From Streptomyces sp. NBC_01408 (lineage in GTDB: Bacteria; Actinomycetota; Actinomycetes; Streptomycetales; Streptomycetaceae), in assembly GCF_026340255.1 (NCBI RefSeq), contig NZ_JAPEPJ010000002.1, positions 806,001-870,000 of the forward strand: DNA of 64,000 nt, given 5' to 3'. Positions 12,974 through 21,690 of the stretch are shown in pieces (the first letter of the stretch is position 1; each line of letters opens with the position of its first letter). Below the pieces are notes generated by a model. That model did no database searches. It saw only the letters and a program-made list of their open reading frames with translations, and was not told the origin of the DNA. The translations under genes and the position numbers were made by a program.

Positions 12974-13444
12974 GTGACTGAGCAGCCCATCGAGCCCCTG
13001 ATCGTCGTCGGCGTGGACGGTTCGAACCATTCCAAGGAGGCCCTGCGCTGGGGAGTCGAGCAGGCCAGGATGGTGGGCGGCCGGGTGCACGCCGTCATGG
13101 CCTGGGAGTGGAACCGCAATCCGTTCGCGATCGGCACGGTCGCCGCGCAGACCGCCGAGGACGATCTGGTCACGGCCGAGGAGGCGGCCCGGCGGAAGCT
13201 GGCGGACACCGTGGCCTCGTCCGTGGGCACCTCACCCGGCGTCCCGGTGTTCCGCCGCGTCGAACAGGGCTCCCCCGCCCAGGTGCTGGTCGACGCCTCC
13301 AAGGAGGCCGACCTGATGGTGGTCGGCACCCGCGGGTACGGCGGTTTCAAGGGAGCCCTGCTGGGGTCGGTGAGCCAGCAGGTGGTGCAGTACTCCGCCA
13401 GCAGCGTCGTGGTCGTCCGGGAGGGCGAGGACGCGGACGACTGA
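12974..13444 (+). CDS. Universal stress protein, ATP-binding type
   Basis: A 156-residue single UspA domain. The GTG start at 12974 has AGAGGA at the right distance and gives VTEQPIEPLIVVGVDGS. An ATG 42 bases upstream would add a non-family extension. The nucleotide-binding signature G-2x-G-9x-G-S is present in VVGTRGYGGFKGALLGS, and VGVDGS forms the first strand and loop. The C-terminus SSVVVVREG is the usual last strand. Such proteins are cytoplasmic and respond to dormancy, redox or energy stress. It is monocistronic, and the MITE-like element at 13460 starts 16 bases after its stop. Confidence 0.93.
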   Translation: MTEQPIEPLIVVGVDGSNHSKEALRWGVEQARMVGGRVHAVMAWEWNRNPFAIGTVAAQTAEDDLVTAEEAARRKLADTVASSVGTSPGVPVFRRVEQGSPAQVLVDASKEADLMVVGTRGYGGFKGALLGSVSQQVVQYSASSVVVVREGEDADD

Positions 13445-13459
13445 GGCACCCGGGCCGCG

Positions 13460-13657
13460 CTAGTGCTGCGACCGGAAAGGTTCACCGGGTCGCGGCCGCC
13501 CGGCACGGCGCCTCGCCGCGTTGTCGGACCGCGCCGGTACGTCCAGTACGGGCCGCGGCCCTCCGCCTTGCGATGCTTCCCCTAGGCCCTGCGGGCCTGG
13601 GGAGACCCCATGCACCGGACGACGCGACCCGGCAAACCTTCCCGGCCACAGCACTAG
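13460..13657. mobile_element. MITE-like element, copy 1
   Basis: A 198-bp non-coding element begins CTAGTGCTGCGACCGGAAAG and ends with the inverted counterpart CCCGGCCACAGCACTAG. The ends form imperfect terminal inverted repeats of about 36 bases (GGTTCACCGGG against GGTTTGCCGGG). A second copy, in opposite orientation, is at 25385-25549. Relative to that copy, this one holds an extra segment of about 33 bases with its own hairpin at 13578-13603 (TCCCC-T-AGGCCC / GGGCCTGGGGA). Both ends terminate in CTAG. The right-hand CTAG supplies the stop codon of the PLP enzyme gene at 13654. Confidence 0.75.
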
Positions 13658-14580
13658 ACGAGCAGGTCCGACGGGTCCGTGTTGGCCCCGCAGAGGATGA
13701 CGGCGACCCGCTCGCCCGGCGGCCGCGGCGCACCGCGCAGGGCCGCCAGGGCGGTGGCGGCGCCGGCTTCGACCACGATCCGGTGCTCCTCCCACAGGGC
13801 GCGCCGGGCGGCGGTGATCGCCGTGTCGGGGACGAGCACCGACTCCGCGTCCGCCTGCCGCGCGGCCGTCAGCGCGTCCACCGAGACCCGGGTGGCCCCC
13901 AGGGAGTCCGCGGCCACCGAATCCACGGCGACGTCCACGGGCCGCCCCGCCGCGAGGGCCGCGTTCAGGGCCCGGCAGTTCTCCGGTTCGGCGGCGATCA
14001 CGCCTACGCCGTGCTCGCGCGCGGCGGTGGCGACCCCGGCGAACAGTCCCCCGCCGCCGACGGCGACGACCACGGTGTCCAGGCCCGGCAGCCCGGCCCG
14101 GATCTCGTCGAGCAGGGTCCCGGCGCCCGCCGCGATGAGCGGGTGGTCGTACGCGTGGCTGCTGAGGGCTCCGGACCCCGCCGCGAACTCCTGGCAGGCG
14201 GCCAGCGCTTCGGCGTAGCGGTCACCGACGAGGCGCACCTGGGCCCCGTACCCCCGCAGGCGTTCCACCTTCACGCGCGGGGCGTTGGCGGGCAGGAACA
14301 CGGTCGCGGGCACGGACCGCGCGCGGGCCGCCCAGGCGCAGGCGAGGCCCGCGTTGCCGCCGGAGGCGATGGTCACGCCGGCGGCGGGGAGGGTGCCGGC
14401 GCGGTGGTGGGCGGCGAGGAAGTTGAGGGCGCCGCGGGCCTTGAAGGACCCGGTGTGCTGGAGGTGCTCCAGCGCGTACCAGACCCCTTCGCCGGCGGGG
14501 GCCACGGTCACGGGCCGTATCCCTCCGGCGATCCGGTCGGCGGCGGCGCGTACGGCGGCGTAGTCGAGCTGCTGTTCCAT
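13654..14580 (-). CDS. PLP-dependent threonine/serine dehydratase-like enzyme
   Basis: A 308-residue fold-type II PLP enzyme of the threonine/serine ammonia-lyase family. The Schiff-base lysine is in HTGSFKARGALN (K47). The substrate loop is ASGGNAG, and the phosphate-binding glycine loop is AVGGGGLFAGV. The last strand is VILCGANTDPSDL. The start ATG at 14580 follows the TetR gene by 14 bases, so the pair is probably one operon. The TAG stop lies inside the terminal CTAG of the MITE-like element, yet the C-terminus looks complete for the family. Likely reaction: elimination of ammonia from a hydroxyamino acid. A racemase or diaminopropionate-type specificity cannot be excluded. Confidence 0.82.
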   Translation of the reverse strand: MEQQLDYAAVRAAADRIAGGIRPVTVAPAGEGVWYALEHLQHTGSFKARGALNFLAAHHRAGTLPAAGVTIASGGNAGLACAWAARARSVPATVFLPANAPRVKVERLRGYGAQVRLVGDRYAEALAACQEFAAGSGALSSHAYDHPLIAAGAGTLLDEIRAGLPGLDTVVVAVGGGGLFAGVATAAREHGVGVIAAEPENCRALNAALAAGRPVDVAVDSVAADSLGATRVSVDALTAARQADAESVLVPDTAITAARRALWEEHRIVVEAGAATALAALRGAPRPPGERVAVILCGANTDPSDLLV

Positions 14581-14594
14581 GGTCGGACTGCCTT

Positions 14595-15236
14595 TCAGGC
14601 GGCGGGCCGGGCGGCCTCGATGAGCTGGCGCAGCGCGCCGTAGTACACCTCGTGGTCGGTCAGCGGGGGCAGTACGTCGGCCAGCCCGCCCGAGAGCACG
14701 GGGAACCGCTGCGGGTCGAGCGCGGCGAGGGCCGCACGGGAGGCCTCGGTGGCCGCGGCGGGGTCCCGGTGGTCCACGAAGGCCGCGCTGCCCAGGGTGA
14801 GCAGGTACATGCGGCGGTAGACGGTCATCGCCTCGGCGGCGGTCATGCCGGCGGCCACGCTGTCGGCGAGGGCGGGCTCCACGAGCCGGGCCAGCAGCTG
14901 CCGCCCCAGCCAGGGCCGTCCGCCGCGCAGCACCAGCAGCCCGGGGTGGGCGGTGAGGAGCCGGTAGAGGGCGGTGAAGCGCAGCTCGGTGGCCTCGGCC
15001 CAGTCCGTCCCGGCGGGGACCTCGGGCAGTTGTGCGGCGAGGTGCTCGGTGCACAGGTCCAGCAGTCCGGCGAGGTCGGTGCAGCGGCGCTGGACGGTGG
15101 CGTGGGAGACGTCGAGCCGGTCGGCGAGGGCGCGGAAGCTCAGGCTCTGCGGCCCTTCCTCGTCGAGGATCCGCAGGGCGGCGACGGCGATCGCACCGGG
15201 CGTCGCACGGTCGAGGGCGGCTGATCTCCTTGGCAT
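14595..15236 (-). CDS. TetR/AcrR family transcriptional regulator
   Basis: A 213-residue repressor. The ATG at 15236 gives MPRRSAALDRATPGAIAVAA, which starts the first helix of the DNA-binding domain. The helix-turn-helix is FRALADRLDVSHATVQRR (about residues 38-55). The rest is a helical ligand domain with RRMYLLTLGSAAFVDHRD. No ribosome binding site is visible before the ATG, so a leaderless or very short leader is likely. The perfect palindrome GATACAGCGTATC touches the start codon and is a good autoregulatory site. It probably controls the following dehydratase gene. Confidence 0.87.
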   Translation of the reverse strand: MPRRSAALDRATPGAIAVAALRILDEEGPQSLSFRALADRLDVSHATVQRRCTDLAGLLDLCTEHLAAQLPEVPAGTDWAEATELRFTALYRLLTAHPGLLVLRGGRPWLGRQLLARLVEPALADSVAAGMTAAEAMTVYRRMYLLTLGSAAFVDHRDPAAATEASRAALAALDPQRFPVLSGGLADVLPPLTDHEVYYGALRQLIEAARPAA

Positions 15237-15238
15237 GA

Positions 15239-15251
15239 GATACAGCGTATC
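15239..15251. promoter_or_regulatory. Candidate TetR operator
   Basis: GATACAGCGTATC is a perfect 5-3-5 palindrome just upstream of the TetR start. A related half-site GTATCA follows at about 15258-15264. Its AT content is high for this region. The placement would let the repressor block its own transcription. Confidence 0.5.
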
Positions 15252-15439
15252 ATCCGGTGTATCACAACAGCCCCGGCGAGGGCGCACACCGTGCCGCACC
15301 CTTTCGTGTGACGTCGACTACGGCCATATTGCTGGTCATTGACTCATAACCATCGACTTGCGTTGACAGTGGGTAATCGCACCGCTGCACTGGGCGCACC
15401 ACTGCCCTCGGTACGCCCGCCCCACGTCAAGGAGACTCC

Positions 15440-17131
15440 GTGCCGCCTCGCCTGCGTGCGTCGCTCCCCTGCCTGACCGCGGCCGCCCTGCTCGCCCTCG
15501 CGCTCGCCCCCGCCCCGGCGGCGGCCGAGCCCACCGCGACCTCGGACACCCCGCTCGCGCTCACCCCGCCCATGGGATGGAACAACTGGGCGCACTACAT
15601 GTGCGACATCGACGAGTCCAAGGTGATCGCGAACGCCGACGCGCTCGTGTCCACCGGCCTCGCCGCCAAGGGCTACGACACGGTGACCGTCGACGACTGC
15701 TGGATGACGAAGAGCCGGGACGCGCAGGGCAACCTGGTCGTCGACACGCAGAAGTTCCCGCGCGGCATGGCCTGGCTCGGCGAATACCTCCACTCCAAGG
15801 GCCTGAAGTTCGGCATCTACGAGGACGCCGGCTCCCTGACCTGCGAGAAGTACCCGGGCAGCGGTGCGCCCCAGGGCGGTGGCGCGGACCACTACGCGCA
15901 GGACGCCCGGCAGTTCGCCTCCTGGAAGGTGGACTACGTCAAGATGGACGGCTGCAACCTGTGGGTGCCGGAGGGCAAGACCAAGGAGCAGGCCTACCGC
16001 GACGCCTACAACGCGGTCGCCGGGGCGCTGCGCGCCAGCGGCCGCGACATGGTGCTGTCCGCGTCCGCGCCCGCCTACTTCCAGCAGGGCGAGTGGGGCA
16101 GCCCGGACTGGCACAAGGTGCTCGGCTGGGTCGGCGAGACCGGCCAGCTGTGGCGCGAGGGCCGGGACATCAAGGTGTACAATCCGGCCTCGCCCGCCGC
16201 CTCGCGCTGGAGCTCGGTGATGGGCAACTACGGATACAACCGCTGGCTCGGCCGGTACGCGTCGCCCGGCAACTGGAACGACCCCGACTTCCTCATCGCG
16301 GGCGCGCCCGGGCTGACCGCGGCCGAGAGCCGCAGCCAGGTCGCCCTCTGGGCCATGATGGCGGCCCCCTTCATCCTGTCCTCCGACGTCTCCGCGCTCA
16401 CCCCGGCGGGCCTCGCGGCCCTCGGCAACACCGATCTGATCGCGCTGGACCAGGACCCGATGGGCCGTCAGGGCACGGTGGTCTCCTCCAACGCCACCTT
16501 CGAGATCCTGGTCCGGCCGCTCGCGAACGGCGACCGTGCGGTCGCGGTGCTCAACCGCTCGGCCCGCGACCGCGACATCGCCGTACCGCTGGAGGAGTTC
16601 GGGCTGCACGGGTGCACGTCCGCCGAGGCCAAGAACCTGTGGACCGGGGAACGCCGGGAGGTCTCCGACACGTTGACCGGCAAGGTGGCCGCGCACGACA
16701 CCGGGGTCTGGCGCCTCACTCCGAACGGCTGCGCCGAGGCCGTGCCCACCGGGCAGATCACCGGTGACGGCGCGAAGTGCGCCGACGGGGCCAACACCAC
16801 GGGCGTCGGCGCGGTCGTGCTGGCGGCCTGCACCGGCGCTCCCGACCAGCGCTGGATCCTGGGCGACGACGCGCGTCTGCGGCTCGCCGGTGACTGCCTG
16901 TCGGCGGGCGAGGACGGCCTGGTGGAGCTGGCGAACTGCGCCTCCCGGGAGGACGAGCAGCCCGGCCAGAGCTGGCAGCACCGCCGGGACGGGGCCCTGG
17001 TCGAGGAGGCCGGCGGGCTGTGTCTGACGGCTCCCGCCGCGACCGCGACCCCGGACGCCCCCGCCGGGCGGCTGCGGCTGACGGCCTGCGGCGACCACCG
17101 GGTCGACCAGGCCTGGTCCCTGCCGGTCTGA
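15440..17131 (+). CDS. Secreted GH27 alpha-galactosidase with C-terminal lectin-like domain
   Basis: A 563-residue exported enzyme. The GTG start has AAGGAG upstream. The signal peptide runs to about residue 29 (CLTAAALLALALAPAPAAAE). The catalytic barrel starts LTPPMGWNNW. It has TVTVDDCWM, the nucleophile motif DYVKMDGC (D170) and NWNDPDFL (D281/D283, which include the acid/base residue). The all-beta C-domain follows. Residues from about 435 on form a ricin-type trefoil of the kind that binds galactosides, with three modules marked by QRWILGDD, QSWQHRRDG and QAWSLPV. It removes terminal alpha-galactose, or alpha-N-acetylgalactosamine in some members. It precedes a GH89 gene in the same orientation with a 61-base gap, so together they would trim glycans or mucin-like substrates outside the cell. 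Confidence 0.92.
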   Translation: MPPRLRASLPCLTAAALLALALAPAPAAAEPTATSDTPLALTPPMGWNNWAHYMCDIDESKVIANADALVSTGLAAKGYDTVTVDDCWMTKSRDAQGNLVVDTQKFPRGMAWLGEYLHSKGLKFGIYEDAGSLTCEKYPGSGAPQGGGADHYAQDARQFASWKVDYVKMDGCNLWVPEGKTKEQAYRDAYNAVAGALRASGRDMVLSASAPAYFQQGEWGSPDWHKVLGWVGETGQLWREGRDIKVYNPASPAASRWSSVMGNYGYNRWLGRYASPGNWNDPDFLIAGAPGLTAAESRSQVALWAMMAAPFILSSDVSALTPAGLAALGNTDLIALDQDPMGRQGTVVSSNATFEILVRPLANGDRAVAVLNRSARDRDIAVPLEEFGLHGCTSAEAKNLWTGERREVSDTLTGKVAAHDTGVWRLTPNGCAEAVPTGQITGDGAKCADGANTTGVGAVVLAACTGAPDQRWILGDDARLRLAGDCLSAGEDGLVELANCASREDEQPGQSWQHRRDGALVEEAGGLCLTAPAATATPDAPAGRLRLTACGDHRVDQAWSLPV

Positions 17132-17192
17132 CGGCACGGACACCAACGGCAGTCGGTGGGCGGCGGACAGCGCCGCCACGAACGGTGAACGG

Positions 17193-19520
17193 ATGAGGAA
17201 CCCCATGACCCCCAGGCCGCGCACCCGCCCGGTCGCCCTCGCCGCGCTCCCCGCGGTGCTGCTGAGCCTCGTCTGCGCGGGCCCGGCGCCCGGGGCCACC
17301 GCCCCGGCCGCGCCCCCGCCCGCACGGGCCGGCGTACGGGCCGACGTACGGGCCGCGGCACCGGACGGGGCCCGGGCCGGGGCGCGACCGGCCGCGCCCC
17401 GCCCGCGCACCTTCGACACCGCGCCGGCCCGGGCCGCCCTCGGGCGGCTGCTGCCCCGGCACGCCGGACAGTTCACCCTCGTGCCCGACACGGCGGCCGG
17501 GGCCGACACCTTCACCGTGTCCGGCACCCCGGGGGCGGTCACGGTGCACGGGAGCACCGGGGCCACCCTGCTCACCGGGGTCGGCTGGTACCTCCAGCAC
17601 GTCGCCGGCGCGGACATCGGCTGGCCCGGCGACAGCATCGGGATGCTGCCGGCCACCCTGCCGGGCGTCCCGGCGCCGGTCACCCGCAGCGCGCTGGTCC
17701 CGCACCGGTACGCGCTCAACGACACCGACGACGGGTACGCGGGCCCGTACCGCTCCTTCGAGGAGCACCAGCGGCAGATCGACCTGCTCGCCCTGCACGG
17801 CATCAACGAGGTGTTCGTGCAGGTCGGCGCCGAGTACCCGTACTACCGGGCGCTCCAGGGCTTCGGCTACTCCGCCGAGGAGCTGCGGGAGTGGATCCCC
17901 GGCCCCGCCCACCAGAGCTGGTGGCTGCTGCAGAACCTGAGCGGCTTCGGCGGCCCGGTCTCCGAGCGGCTGATGCGGGAGCGCGCATCGCTCGGCGGGC
18001 GGATCGCCGAGCAGTTGCGCGGGCTCGGCATGACCCCGGTGCTGCCGGGCTACTTCGGCACCGTCCCGCCGGGCTTCGCCGCGCGCAATCCGGGCTCGGC
18101 CACGGTGCCGCAGGGCGACTGGGCGGGCTTCGACCGCCCGGACTGGCTGGATCCGGCCTCCCCGGCGTTCGGGAAGCTGGCCGCGGCGTACTACGCGGAG
18201 CAGCGGGCCGTGTTCGGGGACAGCGCCATGTACCGGATGAGCCCGCTGCACGAGGGCGGCCAGACCGGGTCGGTGGACGTGAAGTCGGCGGCCGGGGCCG
18301 TCCAGGACGCCCTGCACGCCGCCCACCCGGGCGCGCTGTGGGCGGTGCTGGGCTGGCAGGACGACCCGACCGCGGAGCTGCTGGCCGGGCTGGACACCTC
18401 GAAGCTGCTGATCCTGGACGGGCTGTCGGACCGGTACAACCGCCTGGACCGGGAGACCCGTTGGGGCGGAGCCCCGTACGCGATGGGCAGCATCTACAAC
18501 TTCGGCGGGCACACCACGATCGGCGCGAACAGCTCCGTGTGGATCGAACGGTTCGGTCCCTGGCGGGCGAAGGGCAACAGCGCGCTCACCGGTATCGCCT
18601 ACCTGCCGGAGGCCACCGGGACCAACCCGGCCGCCTTCGACCTCTTCACCGATCTGGCCTGGGAGTCCGGGACGGTCGACCAGCGGGCGTGGTTCGCCGG
18701 CTTCGCGGCCCGCCGCTACGGCAGGCCCGACGCCCAGGCCGCAGCGGCCTGGGAGGAGCTGCGCAAGGGTCCGTACAGCACCTCCTCGGGGCTGTGGTCG
18801 GAATCGCAGGACAGCCTCTTCACGGCCCGGCCGAGCCTGAACGCGGCGGGGGCGGCGTACTGGAGCCCCAAGTCCATGCGCTACCCGGCCGATTCGGTGC
18901 GCCGGGCCCTGGACCACCTGCTCAGGGTGGATCCGAAGCTGCGCGGTTCGAGCGCCTACCGCTTCGACCTGGTGGACACCGCCCGGCAGGCCCTCGCGAA
19001 CCACTCGCGGGTGCTGCTGCCGAAGATCAGGGCGGCGTACGAGGCCAAGGACCTGGCCCGCTTCCGCGAGCTGACGGCCCAATGGCACGACGGTGAACGG
19101 CAGTTGGACGCGATCACCGGCTCCGACCCGAACTTCCTGCTCGGCCGCTGGCTGAACGCGGCCCGCTCCGGCGGCAGTGACCGGGCCGAACAGGACCGGT
19201 ACGAGTACGACGCCCGCTCGGTCCTGAGCGTGTGGGGCCGCCGCAGCACCAGCGAGGGCGGCTTCCTCCACGACTACGCCAACCGTGAATGGAGCGGCCT
19301 GATCACCGAGTTGTACGCCCGAAGGTGGGAGGTCTACTTCGGCTCGCTGGAGGACGCGCTGGTGCGGCAGGCCGCACCGCGGGAGATCGACTGGCACGCC
19401 TTCGAGGAGGAGTGGGCCCGGCGGACCACCCGGCACCCGAGCGAGCCGAGCGGGGATCCGTACGCCCTGGCCACCCGGATCGCCCAAACCCTCCCGCCGG
19501 CGGCCGCGGCCGCGGGCTGA
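17193..19520 (+). CDS. Secreted GH89 alpha-N-acetylglucosaminidase
   Basis: A 775-residue exported hydrolase. The first ATG at 17193 gives MRNPMTPRPRTRP, and the in-frame ATG at 17205 with AGGAAC upstream is an alternative start. A signal peptide follows (VALAALPAVLLSLVCAGPAPG). An Ala/Arg/Pro linker leads to the small N-terminal domain, then the TIM barrel. GH89 landmarks seen are YRSFEEHQRQIDLLALHGIN, VFVQVGAEYPYYRAL, WWLLQNLSGFGGPVSE, MYRMSPLHEGGQTG and NFGGHTTIG. The all-helical C-terminal domain contains YEYDARSVLSVWGRR. It releases alpha-linked N-acetylglucosamine. It is co-oriented with the GH27 gene and likely co-transcribed. Confidence 0.93.
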   Translation: MRNPMTPRPRTRPVALAALPAVLLSLVCAGPAPGATAPAAPPPARAGVRADVRAAAPDGARAGARPAAPRPRTFDTAPARAALGRLLPRHAGQFTLVPDTAAGADTFTVSGTPGAVTVHGSTGATLLTGVGWYLQHVAGADIGWPGDSIGMLPATLPGVPAPVTRSALVPHRYALNDTDDGYAGPYRSFEEHQRQIDLLALHGINEVFVQVGAEYPYYRALQGFGYSAEELREWIPGPAHQSWWLLQNLSGFGGPVSERLMRERASLGGRIAEQLRGLGMTPVLPGYFGTVPPGFAARNPGSATVPQGDWAGFDRPDWLDPASPAFGKLAAAYYAEQRAVFGDSAMYRMSPLHEGGQTGSVDVKSAAGAVQDALHAAHPGALWAVLGWQDDPTAELLAGLDTSKLLILDGLSDRYNRLDRETRWGGAPYAMGSIYNFGGHTTIGANSSVWIERFGPWRAKGNSALTGIAYLPEATGTNPAAFDLFTDLAWESGTVDQRAWFAGFAARRYGRPDAQAAAAWEELRKGPYSTSSGLWSESQDSLFTARPSLNAAGAAYWSPKSMRYPADSVRRALDHLLRVDPKLRGSSAYRFDLVDTARQALANHSRVLLPKIRAAYEAKDLARFRELTAQWHDGERQLDAITGSDPNFLLGRWLNAARSGGSDRAEQDRYEYDARSVLSVWGRRSTSEGGFLHDYANREWSGLITELYARRWEVYFGSLEDALVRQAAPREIDWHAFEEEWARRTTRHPSEPSGDPYALATRIAQTLPPAAAAAG

Positions 19521-19665
19521 GTTAGGACACCCCTACACCATTCGGAGCGGCGGCGATCACCTGATGGGGTGAACGTCACCCTCCCGTGGGAATCTCGGTG
19601 CCCGTGCGGGGGAGAGCGCACCCGGCGGGCAACCCGGCGGGAACCGGCCCGGAAATCATCGGGGC

Positions 19666-19938
19666 ATGTCCGAGATCGAACAGGAGCGGCCCGAGCCCGA
19701 GTGCCCGCGGCAGCCCCCGGCGGCGCCGGAGCCCGCGCCTCCCGACCGGTTAGGGAGCGGACACGACGTGGGTCCGGCCCCGTGCCGGTGCGCCGCGGGG
19801 TCGCCGTTCGCCGACGGGGTGGTGGAGCTGCGCAAGCGCCGGGGGCCGGGCACCTGGAGCCCGGCGGTGGACCCGGCGGAGTGGCTGGAGGTCCTGGCCC
19901 GCCGCGCGGCCGACAAGGCCGACCGCCCGCGCGCGTAG
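19666..19938 (+). CDS. Small hypothetical protein
   Basis: A 90-residue protein beginning MSEIEQERPEPECPRQPPAA, with a Pro/Glu-rich first half. The more ordered second half contains SPFADGVVELRKRRGPGTWS and PAEWLEVLARRA. Codon bias is typical of the genome, which supports a real gene. There is no signal peptide or membrane segment. I do not recognise the family. It sits between the glycosidases and the molybdopterin enzyme and may use its own promoter in the 145-base gap upstream, where I see no clear element. Confidence 0.55.
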   Translation: MSEIEQERPEPECPRQPPAAPEPAPPDRLGSGHDVGPAPCRCAAGSPFADGVVELRKRRGPGTWSPAVDPAEWLEVLARRAADKADRPRA

Positions 19939-20016
19939 CGCCTCGCGCGGCCTGCCCGGGGGGACACTGGAACCGGAGCCGGGCCCCCGGCCGGCCCGGG
20001 CGGAAGGTGACTCCGG

Positions 20017-21654
20017 ATGAACCGTGTGGCGTCGGAATCCCCTCGGCGGCCGTACCTGCTCGGCGCCGTCAGCGGGGTGGTCGCGGCGGGCGCCGGACTG
20101 GCCCTGGCCGAACTGGCCGCGGCCGCCGTGCGCCCCGAGGCCTCACCGGTCACCGCCGTCGGCGGGGCCGTGGTCGACCGCACACCGGTGGCCGTCAGGG
20201 AGTGGGCGATCCGGCAGTTCGGCACCACCGACAAGCTCGTGCTGACCCTCGGCATCGTGGTCGTGCTGACCGCCGTCGCGGTCGCGGCCGGGATGCTCGC
20301 CGTCCGCCGTCTTCCCGCCGGGATCGCCCTCACCGGTGTCTTCGCGCTGACCGGGGCGGCGGCCGCGCTCAGCCGCCCCGAAGCCTCCTGGCGCGACGCG
20401 CTCCCTTCGCTGGTCGGCGGCCTGGCCGCGGCCGCCGTGCTCTACCTGCTGGTCAGGGCCGCGACCCGGCCCCGGCCGGCCGGGGCGGCGGCCGGCGGGG
20501 CCTGGGCGATGGACCGGCGCGGCTTCGGCCGGCTGGTGGCCGCCGCGCTGGCGGTCTCGGCCGGGGCGGGTCTCGCGGGGCGGCGCCTCGGCGCCTTCGG
20601 CTCCGCGGGGGCCACGGACTCCCGGGCCCGGTTCCTCCTCCCCCGGCCCGACGTGCCCGCGCCCCCGGTGCCGGCCGGGGCGGACCTGCGGGTGCCCGGG
20701 GTGTCCCCCTTCCTCACCCCGAACCCGGACTTCTACCGCGTGGACACCGCCCTGGTCGTGCCGCGCGTGGACGCCGACACCTGGCGGCTGCGCATCCACG
20801 GGGAGGGGGTGGCCAGGCCCCTCACCCTGGACCTGCGGGAGCTGCTCGCCCGCCCGGTCGTCGAGCACGACATCACCCTCACCTGTGTGTCGAACGAGGT
20901 CGGGGGTCCGTACGCGGGCAACGCCCGCTGGCTCGGCGTACGCCTCGCGGACCTGCTGCGCGAGGCGGGGGTGCGACCGCCGTCGCAGGGCGGTCCGGCC
21001 GACCAGCTGGTGGCGCGCTCGGTGGACGGGATGACGCTCGGCACCCCCGTCGAGGCGGTCATGGACGGCCGGGAAGCGCTGCTGGCGTTCGGGATGAACG
21101 GCGAGCCGCTCCCCTTCGCGCACGGCTTCCCGGTCCGGATGGTCGTGCCGGGCCTGTACGGATACGTGTCGGCGTGCAAGTGGCTGAGCGAGCTGCGGCT
21201 GACCACCTTCGACGCGTACGACGCGTACTGGGTGCGCAGGTCGTGGGCGGCGCGGGCCCCCGTCAAGACGCAGTCGCGGATCGACACCCCGCGCGCCCAC
21301 GCCGCCCCGCCGGCGGGCCGGGTGGCGGTGGCCGGGGTGGCGTGGGCACAGCACCGGGGGATTTCCCGGGTCGAGGTACGGGTGGACGGCGGCCCCTGGC
21401 AGGAGGCCCGGCTCGGGGACGCGGACGGCGACGACACCTGGCGCCAGTGGGTGTGGCCGTGGGAGGCGTCCCCCGGCCGGCACACCCTGGAGGTCCGGGC
21501 CACGGACCGCACCGGCGCCGTACAGACCGGCGAGCGCTCCGGGACCGTCCCGGACGGGGCGACCGGGTGGCACGCGGTCACGGTGAACGTGGGCCCCGCG
21601 CGCGCCCCCGGCCCCGGCCCGAGCCCTGCCGGGGCCGCTCCCGCCGCGGGCTGA
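20017..21654 (+). CDS. Membrane-anchored molybdopterin oxidoreductase, sulfite oxidase family
   Basis: A 545-residue protein. The N-terminal 170 residues hold four to five hydrophobic helices (first YLLGAVSGVVAAGAGLALAE). A Tat-like twin-arginine stretch MDRRGFGRLVAAALAVSAGA follows near residue 167. The catalytic domain then has FYRVDTALVVPRVDADTW. It carries the molybdenum-ligating cysteine in ITLTCVSNEVGGPYAGNA, then VPGLYGYVSACKWLSEL. The C-terminal dimerisation domain holds VEVRVDGGPWQEA and WRQWVWPWEA. It probably oxidises or reduces a small sulfur or nitrogen compound at the outer face of the membrane. Such proteins are common in Streptomyces and the substrate is unknown. It converges with the ABC1 kinase gene, leaving 36 bases between stops. 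Confidence 0.88.
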   Translation: MNRVASESPRRPYLLGAVSGVVAAGAGLALAELAAAAVRPEASPVTAVGGAVVDRTPVAVREWAIRQFGTTDKLVLTLGIVVVLTAVAVAAGMLAVRRLPAGIALTGVFALTGAAAALSRPEASWRDALPSLVGGLAAAAVLYLLVRAATRPRPAGAAAGGAWAMDRRGFGRLVAAALAVSAGAGLAGRRLGAFGSAGATDSRARFLLPRPDVPAPPVPAGADLRVPGVSPFLTPNPDFYRVDTALVVPRVDADTWRLRIHGEGVARPLTLDLRELLARPVVEHDITLTCVSNEVGGPYAGNARWLGVRLADLLREAGVRPPSQGGPADQLVARSVDGMTLGTPVEAVMDGREALLAFGMNGEPLPFAHGFPVRMVVPGLYGYVSACKWLSELRLTTFDAYDAYWVRRSWAARAPVKTQSRIDTPRAHAAPPAGRVAVAGVAWAQHRGISRVEVRVDGGPWQEARLGDADGDDTWRQWVWPWEASPGRHTLEVRATDRTGAVQTGERSGTVPDGATGWHAVTVNVGPARAPGPGPSPAGAAPAAG

Positions 21655-21690
21655 CCCCGCCCCGGGCCCGGGCTGACCCCGCCCGGCGGC